DNA from: an uncultured Clostridia bacterium
Lineage (GTDB): Bacteria > Bacillota > Clostridia > Oscillospirales > Acutalibacteraceae
Length of the DNA: 64,000 nt
Direction of reading: 5' to 3'
NCBI GenBank assembly: GCA_944380765.1
Contig: CALWIO010000005.1
Coordinates: forward strand, 23,218 to 87,217
Part shown: positions 8,934 through 16,599 of the stretch, piece by piece
Position numbering within the stretch: the first letter of the stretch is position 1
Layout of the letters: every line of letters starts with the position of its first letter
Made by a program: the position numbers and the translations under genes
Notes under the pieces: model-generated
Databases searched by the model: none
What the model saw: only the letters and a program-made list of their open reading frames with translations
What the model was told of the DNA's origin: nothing

Positions 8934-9293
8934 ATGGCTTTTCGTCAGCTTAAATTGATACGGAAACAGAATAAGCTGACTCAGCAGCAGCTTGCCGATG
9001 TGCTTCATATAAGCCGCTCAGCTTATTGCAGCTATGAAACGGGCAGAAGAACGCCGGATGTTGAAACGCTCGTAAAGCTCAGCGAGTTTTACAATATCCC
9101 CGTCGGGACTATCGTAGGCTCGTCTGAGCCTCTGAGCCTTTTTGACAGTCAGGATTACGAAAACGACGAGGATCCCCGCTACCTTTCACAGCTTACCAAG
9201 GAGGAAGCGCATCTCATAGTCAGCTTTCGTACCGCGAGCGCCGAGGCAAAAAGTGAAATCAGCGCTTTCATAAAAGAAAAATCTGGAAAATAA
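8934..9293 (+). CDS. XRE-family transcriptional regulator
   Basis: A 119-residue protein with a complete N-terminal Cro/C1-type helix-turn-helix (residues 5-58: LTQQQLADVLHISRSAYCSYE, then RRTPDVETLVKLSEFYNIP) and a short acidic linker plus C-terminal helix. The start is ATG 8934 behind AAAGGG; the GTG at 8916 lies upstream of this site. Its targets are unknown. It lies immediately upstream of the first feoAB locus but is separated from it by a terminator and promoter, so control of iron uptake is only a possibility. Confidence 0.85.
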   Translation: MAFRQLKLIRKQNKLTQQQLADVLHISRSAYCSYETGRRTPDVETLVKLSEFYNIPVGTIVGSSEPLSLFDSQDYENDEDPRYLSQLTKEEAHLIVSFRTASAEAKSEISAFIKEKSGK

Positions 9294-9301
9294 GCTTCTT
9301 C

Positions 9302-9331
9302 TCTCCGCAGTAAAACGCGGGGATTTTTTTT
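9302..9331 (+). terminator. Terminator after the XRE gene
   Basis: TCTCCGC pairs with GCGGGGA around an eight-base loop and is followed by eight T residues. Confidence 0.82.
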
Positions 9332-9363
9332 GACTGTAACAGCATATTTATATATTGCCGCTG

Positions 9364-9393
9364 TTGACTGTTAAAGGCATATCGTGATAGAAT
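9364..9393 (+). promoter_or_regulatory. Promoter of the first feo operon
   Basis: TTGACT (9364-9369) and TAGAAT (9388-9393) are spaced 18 bases apart, with TG one base before the -10 box. I see no clear Fur-type palindrome overlapping it. Confidence 0.72.
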
Positions 9394-9423
9394 ATTATAA
9401 TAAAGTTTAAAGGTATGATGTGT

Positions 9424-9657
9424 ATGATAAAAACCGTTGATAAACTCGCCCCAGGTGAAAAGGGAGTTGTAAAAGCGCTCGGCAGCTTCGGTGCGGTCAG
9501 GCGCCATATAATTGATATGGGCATAACTCCGGGCGCGGTTATTATAATGCGCAAAACGGCGCCTATGGGCGACCCTATTGAGATAAATGTACGCGGTTAT
9601 GAGCTTTCAATCAGAAAAAGCGAGGCGCAGGCTATCAGCGTGGAGGTTTCAAAATGA
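9424..9657 (+). CDS. feoA: FeoA-domain protein of the first Feo system
   Basis: A 77-residue SH3-like FeoA protein: KLAPGEKGVV, the signature RRHIIDMGITPGAVI, then the GDPIEINVRGYELSIRKSEA core. FeoA associates with FeoB at the cytosolic face and is needed for ferrous iron uptake. Three in-frame ATGs exist (9415, 9418, 9424); I prefer 9424 because the AAAGG site (9409-9413) is ten bases away and the others are too close. Its stop overlaps the feoB start by four bases (ATGA), so translation is coupled. Confidence 0.9.
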   Translation: MIKTVDKLAPGEKGVVKALGSFGAVRRHIIDMGITPGAVIIMRKTAPMGDPIEINVRGYELSIRKSEAQAISVEVSK

Positions 9658-11705
9658 GTTATCGTTATGCGCTGGTGGGAAATCCCAACTGCGGAAAAAC
9701 AACGCTGTTCAACGCCGTAACAGGCTCAAATCAGTATGTGGGAAACTGGCCGGGAGTAACGGTCGAGAAAAAAGAGGGCAAAATCACTCATGACAATATG
9801 AATGCCTATATTGTGGATTTGCCGGGAATTTATTCCCTTTCTCCCTATTCTTCCGAAGAGATAGTCACAAGAAATTATATAATCGATGAAAAGCCCGATT
9901 TGATTATAAATATAGTGGACGCCACAAACTTAGAGCGTAACCTTTATCTTTCAATGCAGCTTGCGGAGCTGGGTATTCCCATGGTAATAGCGCTCAATAT
10001 GATTGATATGGTCGAAAAGCGCGGCGACAATATTGACCTTGCCATGCTCTCGTCAATGCTCGGCATAAAAATAGTGCCTATTTCGGCAAGCAAGGGAACG
10101 GGAATACATAAGCTTCTGCATACGGCCATGCACGAGGCTCTTCACGGTGATGAAAAAACCGCCGAAAAGCATATTGACAGGCACCTTAATATGTGCGCTC
10201 CGCCCGATATTTACACGGGCAAGGTAAAAGAGGCAATAGGCTTAATCGAGGGCATAATAAAGGATAACTGCATAAAAAAAGATTTGCCGCTTCGCTGGTC
10301 AGCGGTAAAGCTCATTGACGGCGACCCGCCGACTCTTGAATCGCTCAATCTCAGCGACACTCAGTTAAGCTGCGTTGAAGCGATAGTCAGCGAGCTTGAA
10401 ACCGGCGAAATCGACCGTGAAATGGTAATTGCGGACCAGAAGTACAAATTCATTTGCTCGGTGACCGAAAAAGCAGTAAAAAGGCGCCGTGAAGCCGGGT
10501 TCTTAACCGTTTCCGATAAAATTGACCGCATTGTAACTCACAGAATTTTCGCTATTCCGCTGTTTTTAATTCTTATGGCGGCAATATTCTATATAACTTT
10601 CGGCGCGCTCGGAGCGAATCTGACCTTGCTGGTTGACGGACTTATAAACGATGATTTTGCGGGATTTGTCCGTAACTTTTTAGTGTCAAAGAACGCCTCG
10701 GACTGGGCGGTAGGGCTTGTCTGCGACGGCATAATCGGCGGCGTGGGAGCGGTTCTCTCGTTCTTTCCGCAGATTCTTCTGCTGTTCTTCTTCCTCTCCA
10801 TACTTGAAGACAGCGGATATATGTCAAGAGCCGCGTTTATTATGGACCGCGCGCTTCATACAATCGGACTTTCGGGCAAATCCTTTGTTCCCATGCTTAT
10901 GGGCTTCGGCTGTTCCGTTCCGGCAATAATGGCTACCAGAACGCTTGAAAACGAAAAAGACCGCCGGCTTACCATGATGCTCATACCCTTTATGTCGTGC
11001 AGCGCTAAAATGCCCGTTTACTCTCTGTTCATTTCGGCGTTTTTCCCGCAGGCGAGGGGACTTGTGGTAATTTCTCTTTATCTTCTCGGATTTGTTGTGG
11101 CGGTGGCTTCCGCGTTTATCCTGCAAAAAACCGTGCTTAAAGGCGGACACGCGCCCTTTGTAATGGAGCTTCCTCCGTACAGACTGCCGACGGCTAAAAC
11201 TCTCGGAAGGCATCTTTACGATAAGATAAAGGACTTTATGACAAAGGCGGGCACCGTGCTTTTGGGAGCGAGTATAATAATATGGTTCTGCCAGTATTTT
11301 AATTTCTCGCTGCAACATGTGGAAAACAGCTCCGAGAGCATTTTGGGAGTCATAGGCACTTTCATAGCTCCCGTGTTCAAGCCTCTCGGCTTCGGCGACT
11401 GGAAATCCTCGGTAGCCATGCTTACAGGGCTTGTGGCAAGGGAATCTATCGTAACCACAATGGGAATACTCCACGGCGGAGAGGGCGAAACAATCTCGGC
11501 GGCAATCGCTTCCGTCTATTCTCCCGCGGCTGCGTATTCAATAATGGTGTTTGCTCTGCTGTTCATTCCCTGTTCGGCGGCTGTTACAACGCTGCGAAAG
11601 GAAATGAACTCGCGTAAATGGACTTTAATAGCGCTCGGCTATCAGGCGCTAATAGCCTGGATAATAACATTTATAATCTATAATATCGCAAGGGTGATAC
11701 TGTGA
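9654..11705 (+). CDS. feoB: Ferrous iron transporter FeoB (first copy)
   Basis: A 683-residue polytopic transporter. The N-terminal GTPase has G1 GNPNCGKTTLFN, G3 DLPGIYSL, G4 NMID and G5 SASKGTG. A helical spacer precedes the membrane part. This contains the two Gate motifs (CSVPAIMATRT after MGFGC; PCSAAVTTLRKE near the end) and the MSCSAKMPVYSLFI segment, all as in classical Fe(II) FeoB. It imports ferrous iron across the cytoplasmic membrane. The operon is feoA-feoB-Cys-rich small protein, with four-base overlaps at both junctions. Confidence 0.96.
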   Translation: MSYRYALVGNPNCGKTTLFNAVTGSNQYVGNWPGVTVEKKEGKITHDNMNAYIVDLPGIYSLSPYSSEEIVTRNYIIDEKPDLIINIVDATNLERNLYLSMQLAELGIPMVIALNMIDMVEKRGDNIDLAMLSSMLGIKIVPISASKGTGIHKLLHTAMHEALHGDEKTAEKHIDRHLNMCAPPDIYTGKVKEAIGLIEGIIKDNCIKKDLPLRWSAVKLIDGDPPTLESLNLSDTQLSCVEAIVSELETGEIDREMVIADQKYKFICSVTEKAVKRRREAGFLTVSDKIDRIVTHRIFAIPLFLILMAAIFYITFGALGANLTLLVDGLINDDFAGFVRNFLVSKNASDWAVGLVCDGIIGGVGAVLSFFPQILLLFFFLSILEDSGYMSRAAFIMDRALHTIGLSGKSFVPMLMGFGCSVPAIMATRTLENEKDRRLTMMLIPFMSCSAKMPVYSLFISAFFPQARGLVVISLYLLGFVVAVASAFILQKTVLKGGHAPFVMELPPYRLPTAKTLGRHLYDKIKDFMTKAGTVLLGASIIIWFCQYFNFSLQHVENSSESILGVIGTFIAPVFKPLGFGDWKSSVAMLTGLVARESIVTTMGILHGGEGETISAAIASVYSPAAAYSIMVFALLFIPCSAAVTTLRKEMNSRKWTLIALGYQALIAWIITFIIYNIARVIL

Positions 11706-11875
11706 ATTTGACTGACGCGGCGGTTTTAGCCGGTGCCGCAGTAATAATGGCGGTTTTCATAGCGGCGTTTTTTAAAAGAAAAAAGAACGGCGGCTGTAAC
11801 GGCTGCTCAGGCTGTCAGGGCTGTCCGTATCACAGCGGCGGCAAATGCGAAAAAGAAAACAATAACGAAAAATAG
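11702..11875 (+). CDS. FeoB-associated Cys-rich small membrane protein
   Basis: A 57-residue protein starting at GTG 11702 and overlapping the feoB stop by four bases. It has one N-terminal membrane helix (residues 6-24: AVLAGAAVIMAVFIAAFF), a basic KRKKNGG turn, and a cytosolic cluster of six cysteines (GGCNGCSGCQGCPYHSGGKC). This is the layout of the small FeoB-associated Cys-rich proteins of Firmicutes, often labelled virus attachment protein p12 family. The cysteine cluster probably binds or hands on Fe(II); that is inference. It is short enough to be missed by length-filtered gene calling. Confidence 0.88.
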   Translation: MNLTDAAVLAGAAVIMAVFIAAFFKRKKNGGCNGCSGCQGCPYHSGGKCEKENNNEK

Positions 11876-11908
11876 CGGTTTAAATATTGTGAAAGGCAGG
11901 ACTTGCGA

Positions 11909-13156
11909 ATGTTTAAGGCAGCGATAATCGGCGGCGGAGCCTCCGGACTTGCCTGCGCCGTGGAGCTTGTAAATACGGTTAAAAATAAAGATGATGTAAG
12001 CGTTTGCGTGCTGGAAAAGCTGCCCAGAGTGGGCAAAAAACTGCTTGTCACCGGCAACGGCAGGTGTAATCTTACTAATTTGAATACCGGTTTGTCCGCG
12101 TACCGCGGCGACAGGGAGTTCGCAGAAACTGCGCTCTCGCACTTTCCGCCCGAAAGCAATATTAAGTTTTTCAACGCTATGGGACTTTATACCAGAGCCG
12201 ATGAGGAGGGCAGGGTTTATCCTCTTTCAAATCAGGCGTCTTCGGTGCTTGACGCTCTGCGCTTTGAGTGCGCAAGGCTCGGTGTCCACACTATCTGCGA
12301 TTACCGGGCAGTTCATATAAAAACTGCGGATTCCGCTTCCGGACAGAAAATAATAATAAATAACCGCGAACGCTTTGACGCGGCGGTAATAGCCTGCGGC
12401 GGCAAAGCCGCCAAGGTTCACGGAACCGACGGCGATTCCTATGACCTTTTAAAAATGGCAGGGCACAGGGTAATACCGCCCGTTCCCGCTCTTGTTTCGC
12501 TCAACTGTGAAAACTTTACCAAAGCGCTTAAAGGCGTGCGCTCCGTCTGCAAAGTAAAGCTGATAATCGACGGCGGGCAGGTCTATGAAAATTACGGCGA
12601 GGTGCAGTTTACCGACTACGGGCTTTCCGGCATACCCATAATGCAGCTTTCCCGGTTTGTGTCGGTATCTCCCTCGAACGATATTTATGTCGCGCTTGAT
12701 ACGGCGCCGGACTTTGATTCGGCGCAGATAAGAAAATATCTTGCCCGCCGGCGTGAGGCGGACAGGGGACTGTGTGAAAATATGCTCGGCGGCATAATGC
12801 ACAAGCAGCTTTGCATTGAGCTTATGAAAGAGTGTTCAATAGCCGTCAACAGCCGGGTAAACGAATTGAGTGACTGCGATTTGGAACGCCTTGCGGCAAC
12901 AATCAAAAACTGGAAAATCAAAATCAAAAACGCCCGCGGCTTTGACTTCGCTCAGGTCACGGCGGGCGGAGCCGACTGCTCCCAGTTTGACAGCGCTACT
13001 ATGGAGTCAAAACTCGTAAAAAATCTGTACTGCTGCGGAGAGGCTATGAATATAGACGGCGACTGCGGCGGATATAATCTTCAATGGGCGTTCAGCTCAG
13101 GCAGAGCGGCAGGCAGGGCAATCGGCGAAAGGATTAACAATGCTGAGAATAAATGA
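11909..13156 (+). CDS. HI0933/YhiN-family flavoprotein (BaiN-like)
   Basis: A 415-residue FAD protein. The N-terminal Rossmann motif is IIGGGASGLACAVEL, followed by the family hallmark GKKLLVTGNGRCNLTN and, at the C terminus, VTAGG...MESKLVKNLYCCGEAMNIDGDCGGYNLQ split by about ten residues. Family members are annotated as aminoacetone oxidase-like or NAD(P)/FAD oxidoreductases; BaiN of Clostridium reduces bile-acid intermediates. The substrate here is unknown. The start is ATG 11909 behind AAAGGCAGG; an in-frame TTG at 11903 is too close to that site. The 3' end overlaps the next gene by 17 bases. Confidence 0.88.
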   Translation: MFKAAIIGGGASGLACAVELVNTVKNKDDVSVCVLEKLPRVGKKLLVTGNGRCNLTNLNTGLSAYRGDREFAETALSHFPPESNIKFFNAMGLYTRADEEGRVYPLSNQASSVLDALRFECARLGVHTICDYRAVHIKTADSASGQKIIINNRERFDAAVIACGGKAAKVHGTDGDSYDLLKMAGHRVIPPVPALVSLNCENFTKALKGVRSVCKVKLIIDGGQVYENYGEVQFTDYGLSGIPIMQLSRFVSVSPSNDIYVALDTAPDFDSAQIRKYLARRREADRGLCENMLGGIMHKQLCIELMKECSIAVNSRVNELSDCDLERLAATIKNWKIKIKNARGFDFAQVTAGGADCSQFDSATMESKLVKNLYCCGEAMNIDGDCGGYNLQWAFSSGRAAGRAIGERINNAENK

Positions 13157-14735
13157 GATTAAGCTGAGCCTTGACAGCGGCTTTAAGGACATTGAACAGG
13201 CGGCGGCCGAGGCGCTGAAAATAAATAAAAAACGCATACTTAAAACTGAGATTTACCGCAAAAGCGTGGACTGCCGCAAGGGCAGCGTGCGCTTTGTGTA
13301 TTCGGTCGATGTGGAAATTGACGGCAGCGAGGACGAGCTTTTGAAATCGCTGTGCGACAAACGAATATCAAAATGTGAAAAATATTCCTATCAAATGCCC
13401 GAATGCCGCCGAAAAAGCCGTTTAAGACCGATTATCGCGGGCTTCGGGCCTGCCGGAATGTTCGCGGCGCTTATTCTTGCGAGGAGCGGTTACAGCCCCA
13501 TAGTGCTCGAACGGGGCAAAGATGTGGAAACAAGAACGAAAGATGTAAGGGCGTTTTTCAAAACCCGCATTCTTGACGAAACCTCAAACATACAGTTCGG
13601 CGAGGGGGGAGCCGGCACTTTTTCAGACGGCAAGCTGACAACCGGAATAAAGGACAGCCGCTGCCGCTTTGTGTTTGAGGAGTTCGCCTCTCACGGCGCG
13701 CCTGAGGATATTCTGTACAACGCCAAGCCGCATATAGGAACAGATAAGCTCAAATCGGTTGTAAAGTCAATCCGTGAGGAGATTATATCGCTGGGCGGAA
13801 CGGTAATGTTTGAAACCTGCCTTGTAAATATAATTGTGGCAAACGGCTTTGTTCAGGGAGTAACGGTGAGGGATAAAAACAACCGGGAGCGCGATATTGA
13901 AACCGACGCGCTTATTCTCTCAATAGGACATTCGGCAGGCGACACGGTCGAAATGCTGTTTTCAAAGGGCATAAATATGATGCAGAAACCCTTTTCTGTC
14001 GGAGCTCGCATAGAGCACCGTCAGGATATGATAGACAGCGTTCAGTACGGCAGCTTTAAAGGGCATAAAGCCCTCGGCGCGGCGGATTATAAGCTCGCGT
14101 GCCACCCTCTGCACGGCAGGGGAGCCTATACCTTCTGTATGTGTCCGGGAGGCACGGTAGTCTGCGCCAGTTCGGAAAAAGGAACAGTCGTGACCAACGG
14201 AATGAGCGAATACGCCCGTGACGGCGAAAACGCAAATTCAGCCGTGCTTGTGGGAATCGAGCCTGCCGACTTTCCCGACAGTCACCCGCTTTCCGGCTTT
14301 AAGCTGCAACGGCAGATTGAGCAAAAAGCCTTCGCTCTGGGCGGAGGGGATTATTCCGCTCCGGCGCAGCTTGTGGGCGACTTTTTAAAGGGCGAAAAGT
14401 CAGTAAAGCTCAAATCGGTTAAACCCACCTTCACAACGGGCGTTGTTATGAGCGATATAAGCCTTGTTCTCCCGCGCAAGGTGACCGAAACCATGCGTGA
14501 CGCGCTTGTGAAAATGGATAAAATGTTAAAAGGCTTCGCCTGTGACGAGGCGGTGCTGACAGCGCCCGAAACAAGAAGCTCCTCACCGGTCAGAATACTC
14601 CGCGACGAGTTTTATCAGACCAATATAAGGGGGCTGTACCCCTGCGGCGAGGGAGCAGGCTATGCAGGCGGAATAGTTTCGGCGGCGGTTGACGGCGTAA
14701 AATGCGCCGAGGCGGTTCTCGGCGACGAGGTATAA
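13140..14735 (+). CDS. FAD-dependent dehydrogenase, COG2509 type
   Basis: A 531-residue flavoprotein. Residues 1-90 form a small RNA-binding-like N domain (LRINEIKLSLDSG...VDVEIDG). A dinucleotide fold follows, IIAGFGPAGMFAALILARSG, with the family marker FGEGGAGTFSDGKL and a C-terminal PCGEGAGYAGGIVSAAVDG FAD-binding segment. These proteins are widespread in Clostridia; no reaction has been fixed. The ATG at 13140 lies inside the end of the previous flavoprotein gene, so the two are probably co-translated. Confidence 0.87.
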   Translation: MLRINEIKLSLDSGFKDIEQAAAEALKINKKRILKTEIYRKSVDCRKGSVRFVYSVDVEIDGSEDELLKSLCDKRISKCEKYSYQMPECRRKSRLRPIIAGFGPAGMFAALILARSGYSPIVLERGKDVETRTKDVRAFFKTRILDETSNIQFGEGGAGTFSDGKLTTGIKDSRCRFVFEEFASHGAPEDILYNAKPHIGTDKLKSVVKSIREEIISLGGTVMFETCLVNIIVANGFVQGVTVRDKNNRERDIETDALILSIGHSAGDTVEMLFSKGINMMQKPFSVGARIEHRQDMIDSVQYGSFKGHKALGAADYKLACHPLHGRGAYTFCMCPGGTVVCASSEKGTVVTNGMSEYARDGENANSAVLVGIEPADFPDSHPLSGFKLQRQIEQKAFALGGGDYSAPAQLVGDFLKGEKSVKLKSVKPTFTTGVVMSDISLVLPRKVTETMRDALVKMDKMLKGFACDEAVLTAPETRSSSPVRILRDEFYQTNIRGLYPCGEGAGYAGGIVSAAVDGVKCAEAVLGDEV

Positions 14736-14751
14736 ATAACAAAACTGTAAT

Positions 14752-14781
14752 TTGACAAGGGCTTGCATAATTTGGTATAGT
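14752..14781 (+). promoter_or_regulatory. Promoter of the PASTA protein gene
   Basis: TTGACA (14752-14757) and TATAGT (14776-14781) are 18 bases apart, 40 bases upstream of the start codon. Confidence 0.72.
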
Positions 14782-14821
14782 ATATCCGGTATATATTTTA
14801 TTTTACGAAAGGGGCGTAAAA

Positions 14822-16492
14822 ATGAATATAGATAATTTGTGTATGAACTGTATGCAGGAACTGCACGGCGAAAAACAATGCCCTAACTGCGGATATTATA
14901 TTGATTCTCCGCAGATTTCGCCCTATCTGCCCCTTAGGACAACGGTGGGCGGCAAGTATATTATCGGCAAAATGCTTTCTTCCAACAGCGAGGGCGCTTC
15001 GTATATCGCATTTGATTTTGAAAGAAAAACTCCGGTAATGATACGCGAATACCTGCCCGACAAATTCATTGAAAGGGGCTTCGGTGAAACCGAGGTCACA
15101 ATAAGGGCGCAGTGGAACGATATTTACTATATCTATCTTAAAAAATTCCTTGATATGTGGCGCCGTCTGGCTCGCGTCAGGGGGCTTTCTGCGCTTATTC
15201 CCGTAATTGATATTATTGAGGAAAACAACACCGCCTACGCGGTAACCGAATATATCGAAAGCATTTCGCTTCGCGAGTTCCTGCTTAAAAGCAGTACCGG
15301 CTATCTCAACTGGGAAAAGGCAAAGGTGCTGTTTATGCCCGTGCTCTCAACCCTTTCAACCCTTCATTCAATGGGTATAATTCATTACGGCTTAAACCCC
15401 GACAATATGCTTATCGGCAGGGACGGCAAGCTTCGGATTTCCGGTTTTTCAATAAGCGAGGCAAGAATTGAGGGCTTTGAGCTTTCCCCCGAGCTTTTTG
15501 AGGGCTATACTCCCATTGAGCAGTATTCCTACGGCTATGAGGAGGGCGCGTGGTCTGATGTGTACTCGTTCTGCGCCGTGCTTTACCGCGCGCTTGTGGG
15601 CACAGTGCCGCAGGACGCCGTTTCACGCTCGGTAAACGACAGGCTTATAATTCCGGCAAGATACGCCGAAATAATACCCGTTTATGTTATCAACGCTCTT
15701 ATGAACGGACTTCAGGTTGACCCGGCGGAAAGAACCGGCGATATTGAGTCGCTCAGGGAGGAGCTTTCGGCAACTCCCGGCAATGTGGTTTCGTCCTTTT
15801 CGGGAGTAAACGCTCCCCCGGCCGAGGAACGCCCCAAAGCGCAGGCGGCTCCTGCCGAAGAGCAGCAGAGCAGCAGCTCAACGGGCAAAATAATACTTAT
15901 CACATTTTTAATCTGCCTCGGCATAGGGCTTCTCGCTTTCGCGGGATATATGGCTTATGACAAGTTCGTTAAGCCTGCCGGGGAGCCTTCGCAGAGCAAT
16001 CAGGAGGAAGTCGCGACCTTTGAAGTCGGCAATTTCGTTAACGAGTCATATACTCTTATAGCGAGCAACACCGTTCAGAACGAACGCTTTAAAATTTCAT
16101 CTACAATGGAATACAGCTCAACAGTTCCCGAAGGATATATTATTTCCCAGAGCATTGAGCCGGGAACAATTGTGCCTATGGGAACCGAAATAACCTTTGT
16201 GGTGAGCAAAGGGCCGGAGTATGTTGTGATTCCTTCGGGCATAGTCGGCGAAATGTCGGTTTTCGTTGAACAGCAGTTAAAAGACGCCGGGCTTACCGTA
16301 AAAGTGGTTGAAAAATCAAACGACGGCTCCCATGAGGAGGGCGTTGTTTACGGAGTATCCCCCGGCGAGGGGACAAAGGTTATAAAGGGAAGCGAGGTTT
16401 ATGTTCAGGTATGGGGCGCTCCGCCCGAAACCGAACCCGAAACCGAGGAATCCACAACCAAGAATCCCTTTGACTTTATATTCGGCGGCTGA
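14822..16492 (+). CDS. Zinc-ribbon pseudokinase with transmembrane helix and two PASTA domains
   Basis: A 556-residue membrane protein. It starts with a CxxC...CxxC zinc ribbon (Cys7, 10, 20, 23). A protein-kinase fold follows (about residues 38-310), then a low-complexity Ala/Pro/Glu linker, a transmembrane helix (356-378), and two extracellular PASTA-like repeats (about 395-465 and 466-536). The kinase fold lacks all three catalytic hallmarks: the VAIK lysine is Arg75 (VMIREYLP), the HRD aspartate is Gly190 (HYGLNPDN), and the DFG aspartate is Gly208 (ISGFS). The nearby Asn in NPDN is kept. PASTA kinases sense muropeptides or lipid II; this one probably binds a wall ligand outside and acts as a scaffold inside. 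The start has AAAGGGG upstream and the gene stands alone. Confidence 0.85.
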   Translation: MNIDNLCMNCMQELHGEKQCPNCGYYIDSPQISPYLPLRTTVGGKYIIGKMLSSNSEGASYIAFDFERKTPVMIREYLPDKFIERGFGETEVTIRAQWNDIYYIYLKKFLDMWRRLARVRGLSALIPVIDIIEENNTAYAVTEYIESISLREFLLKSSTGYLNWEKAKVLFMPVLSTLSTLHSMGIIHYGLNPDNMLIGRDGKLRISGFSISEARIEGFELSPELFEGYTPIEQYSYGYEEGAWSDVYSFCAVLYRALVGTVPQDAVSRSVNDRLIIPARYAEIIPVYVINALMNGLQVDPAERTGDIESLREELSATPGNVVSSFSGVNAPPAEERPKAQAAPAEEQQSSSSTGKIILITFLICLGIGLLAFAGYMAYDKFVKPAGEPSQSNQEEVATFEVGNFVNESYTLIASNTVQNERFKISSTMEYSSTVPEGYIISQSIEPGTIVPMGTEITFVVSKGPEYVVIPSGIVGEMSVFVEQQLKDAGLTVKVVEKSNDGSHEEGVVYGVSPGEGTKVIKGSEVYVQVWGAPPETEPETEESTTKNPFDFIFGG

Positions 16493-16507
16493 ATTTCTTT
16501 AAAACTA

Positions 16508-16546
16508 CGCGCCCGCGCGGCTGATAACATTAACCGTGCGAGCGCG
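16508..16546 (+). terminator. GC-rich hairpin after the PASTA gene
   Basis: CGCGCCCGCGCGG (16508-16520) pairs imperfectly with CCGTGCGAGCGCG (16534-16546) around a 13-base loop. There is no clean T tract, so terminator function is uncertain. Confidence 0.45.
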
Positions 16547-16552
16547 CTCTTG

Positions 16553-16568
16553 CTTATGCGCGCATAAG
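16553..16568. promoter_or_regulatory. Perfect 16-base palindrome upstream of the glycan cluster
   Basis: CTTATGCGCGCATAAG is a perfect palindrome with a central CG, 20 bases before the ribosome site of the transporter gene. This fits an operator for a LacI-type or similar dimeric repressor; no regulator gene for it is seen in the window. Confidence 0.45.
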
Positions 16569-16599
16569 TGATTTATAGAAAATATTCGGGGGAATGGAA

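Noticed and set aside
10824..11474. A 216-codon leftward frame inside feoB
   Set aside because: Composition (His, Arg, Tyr rich) and full overlap with conserved FeoB helices show it is not coding.
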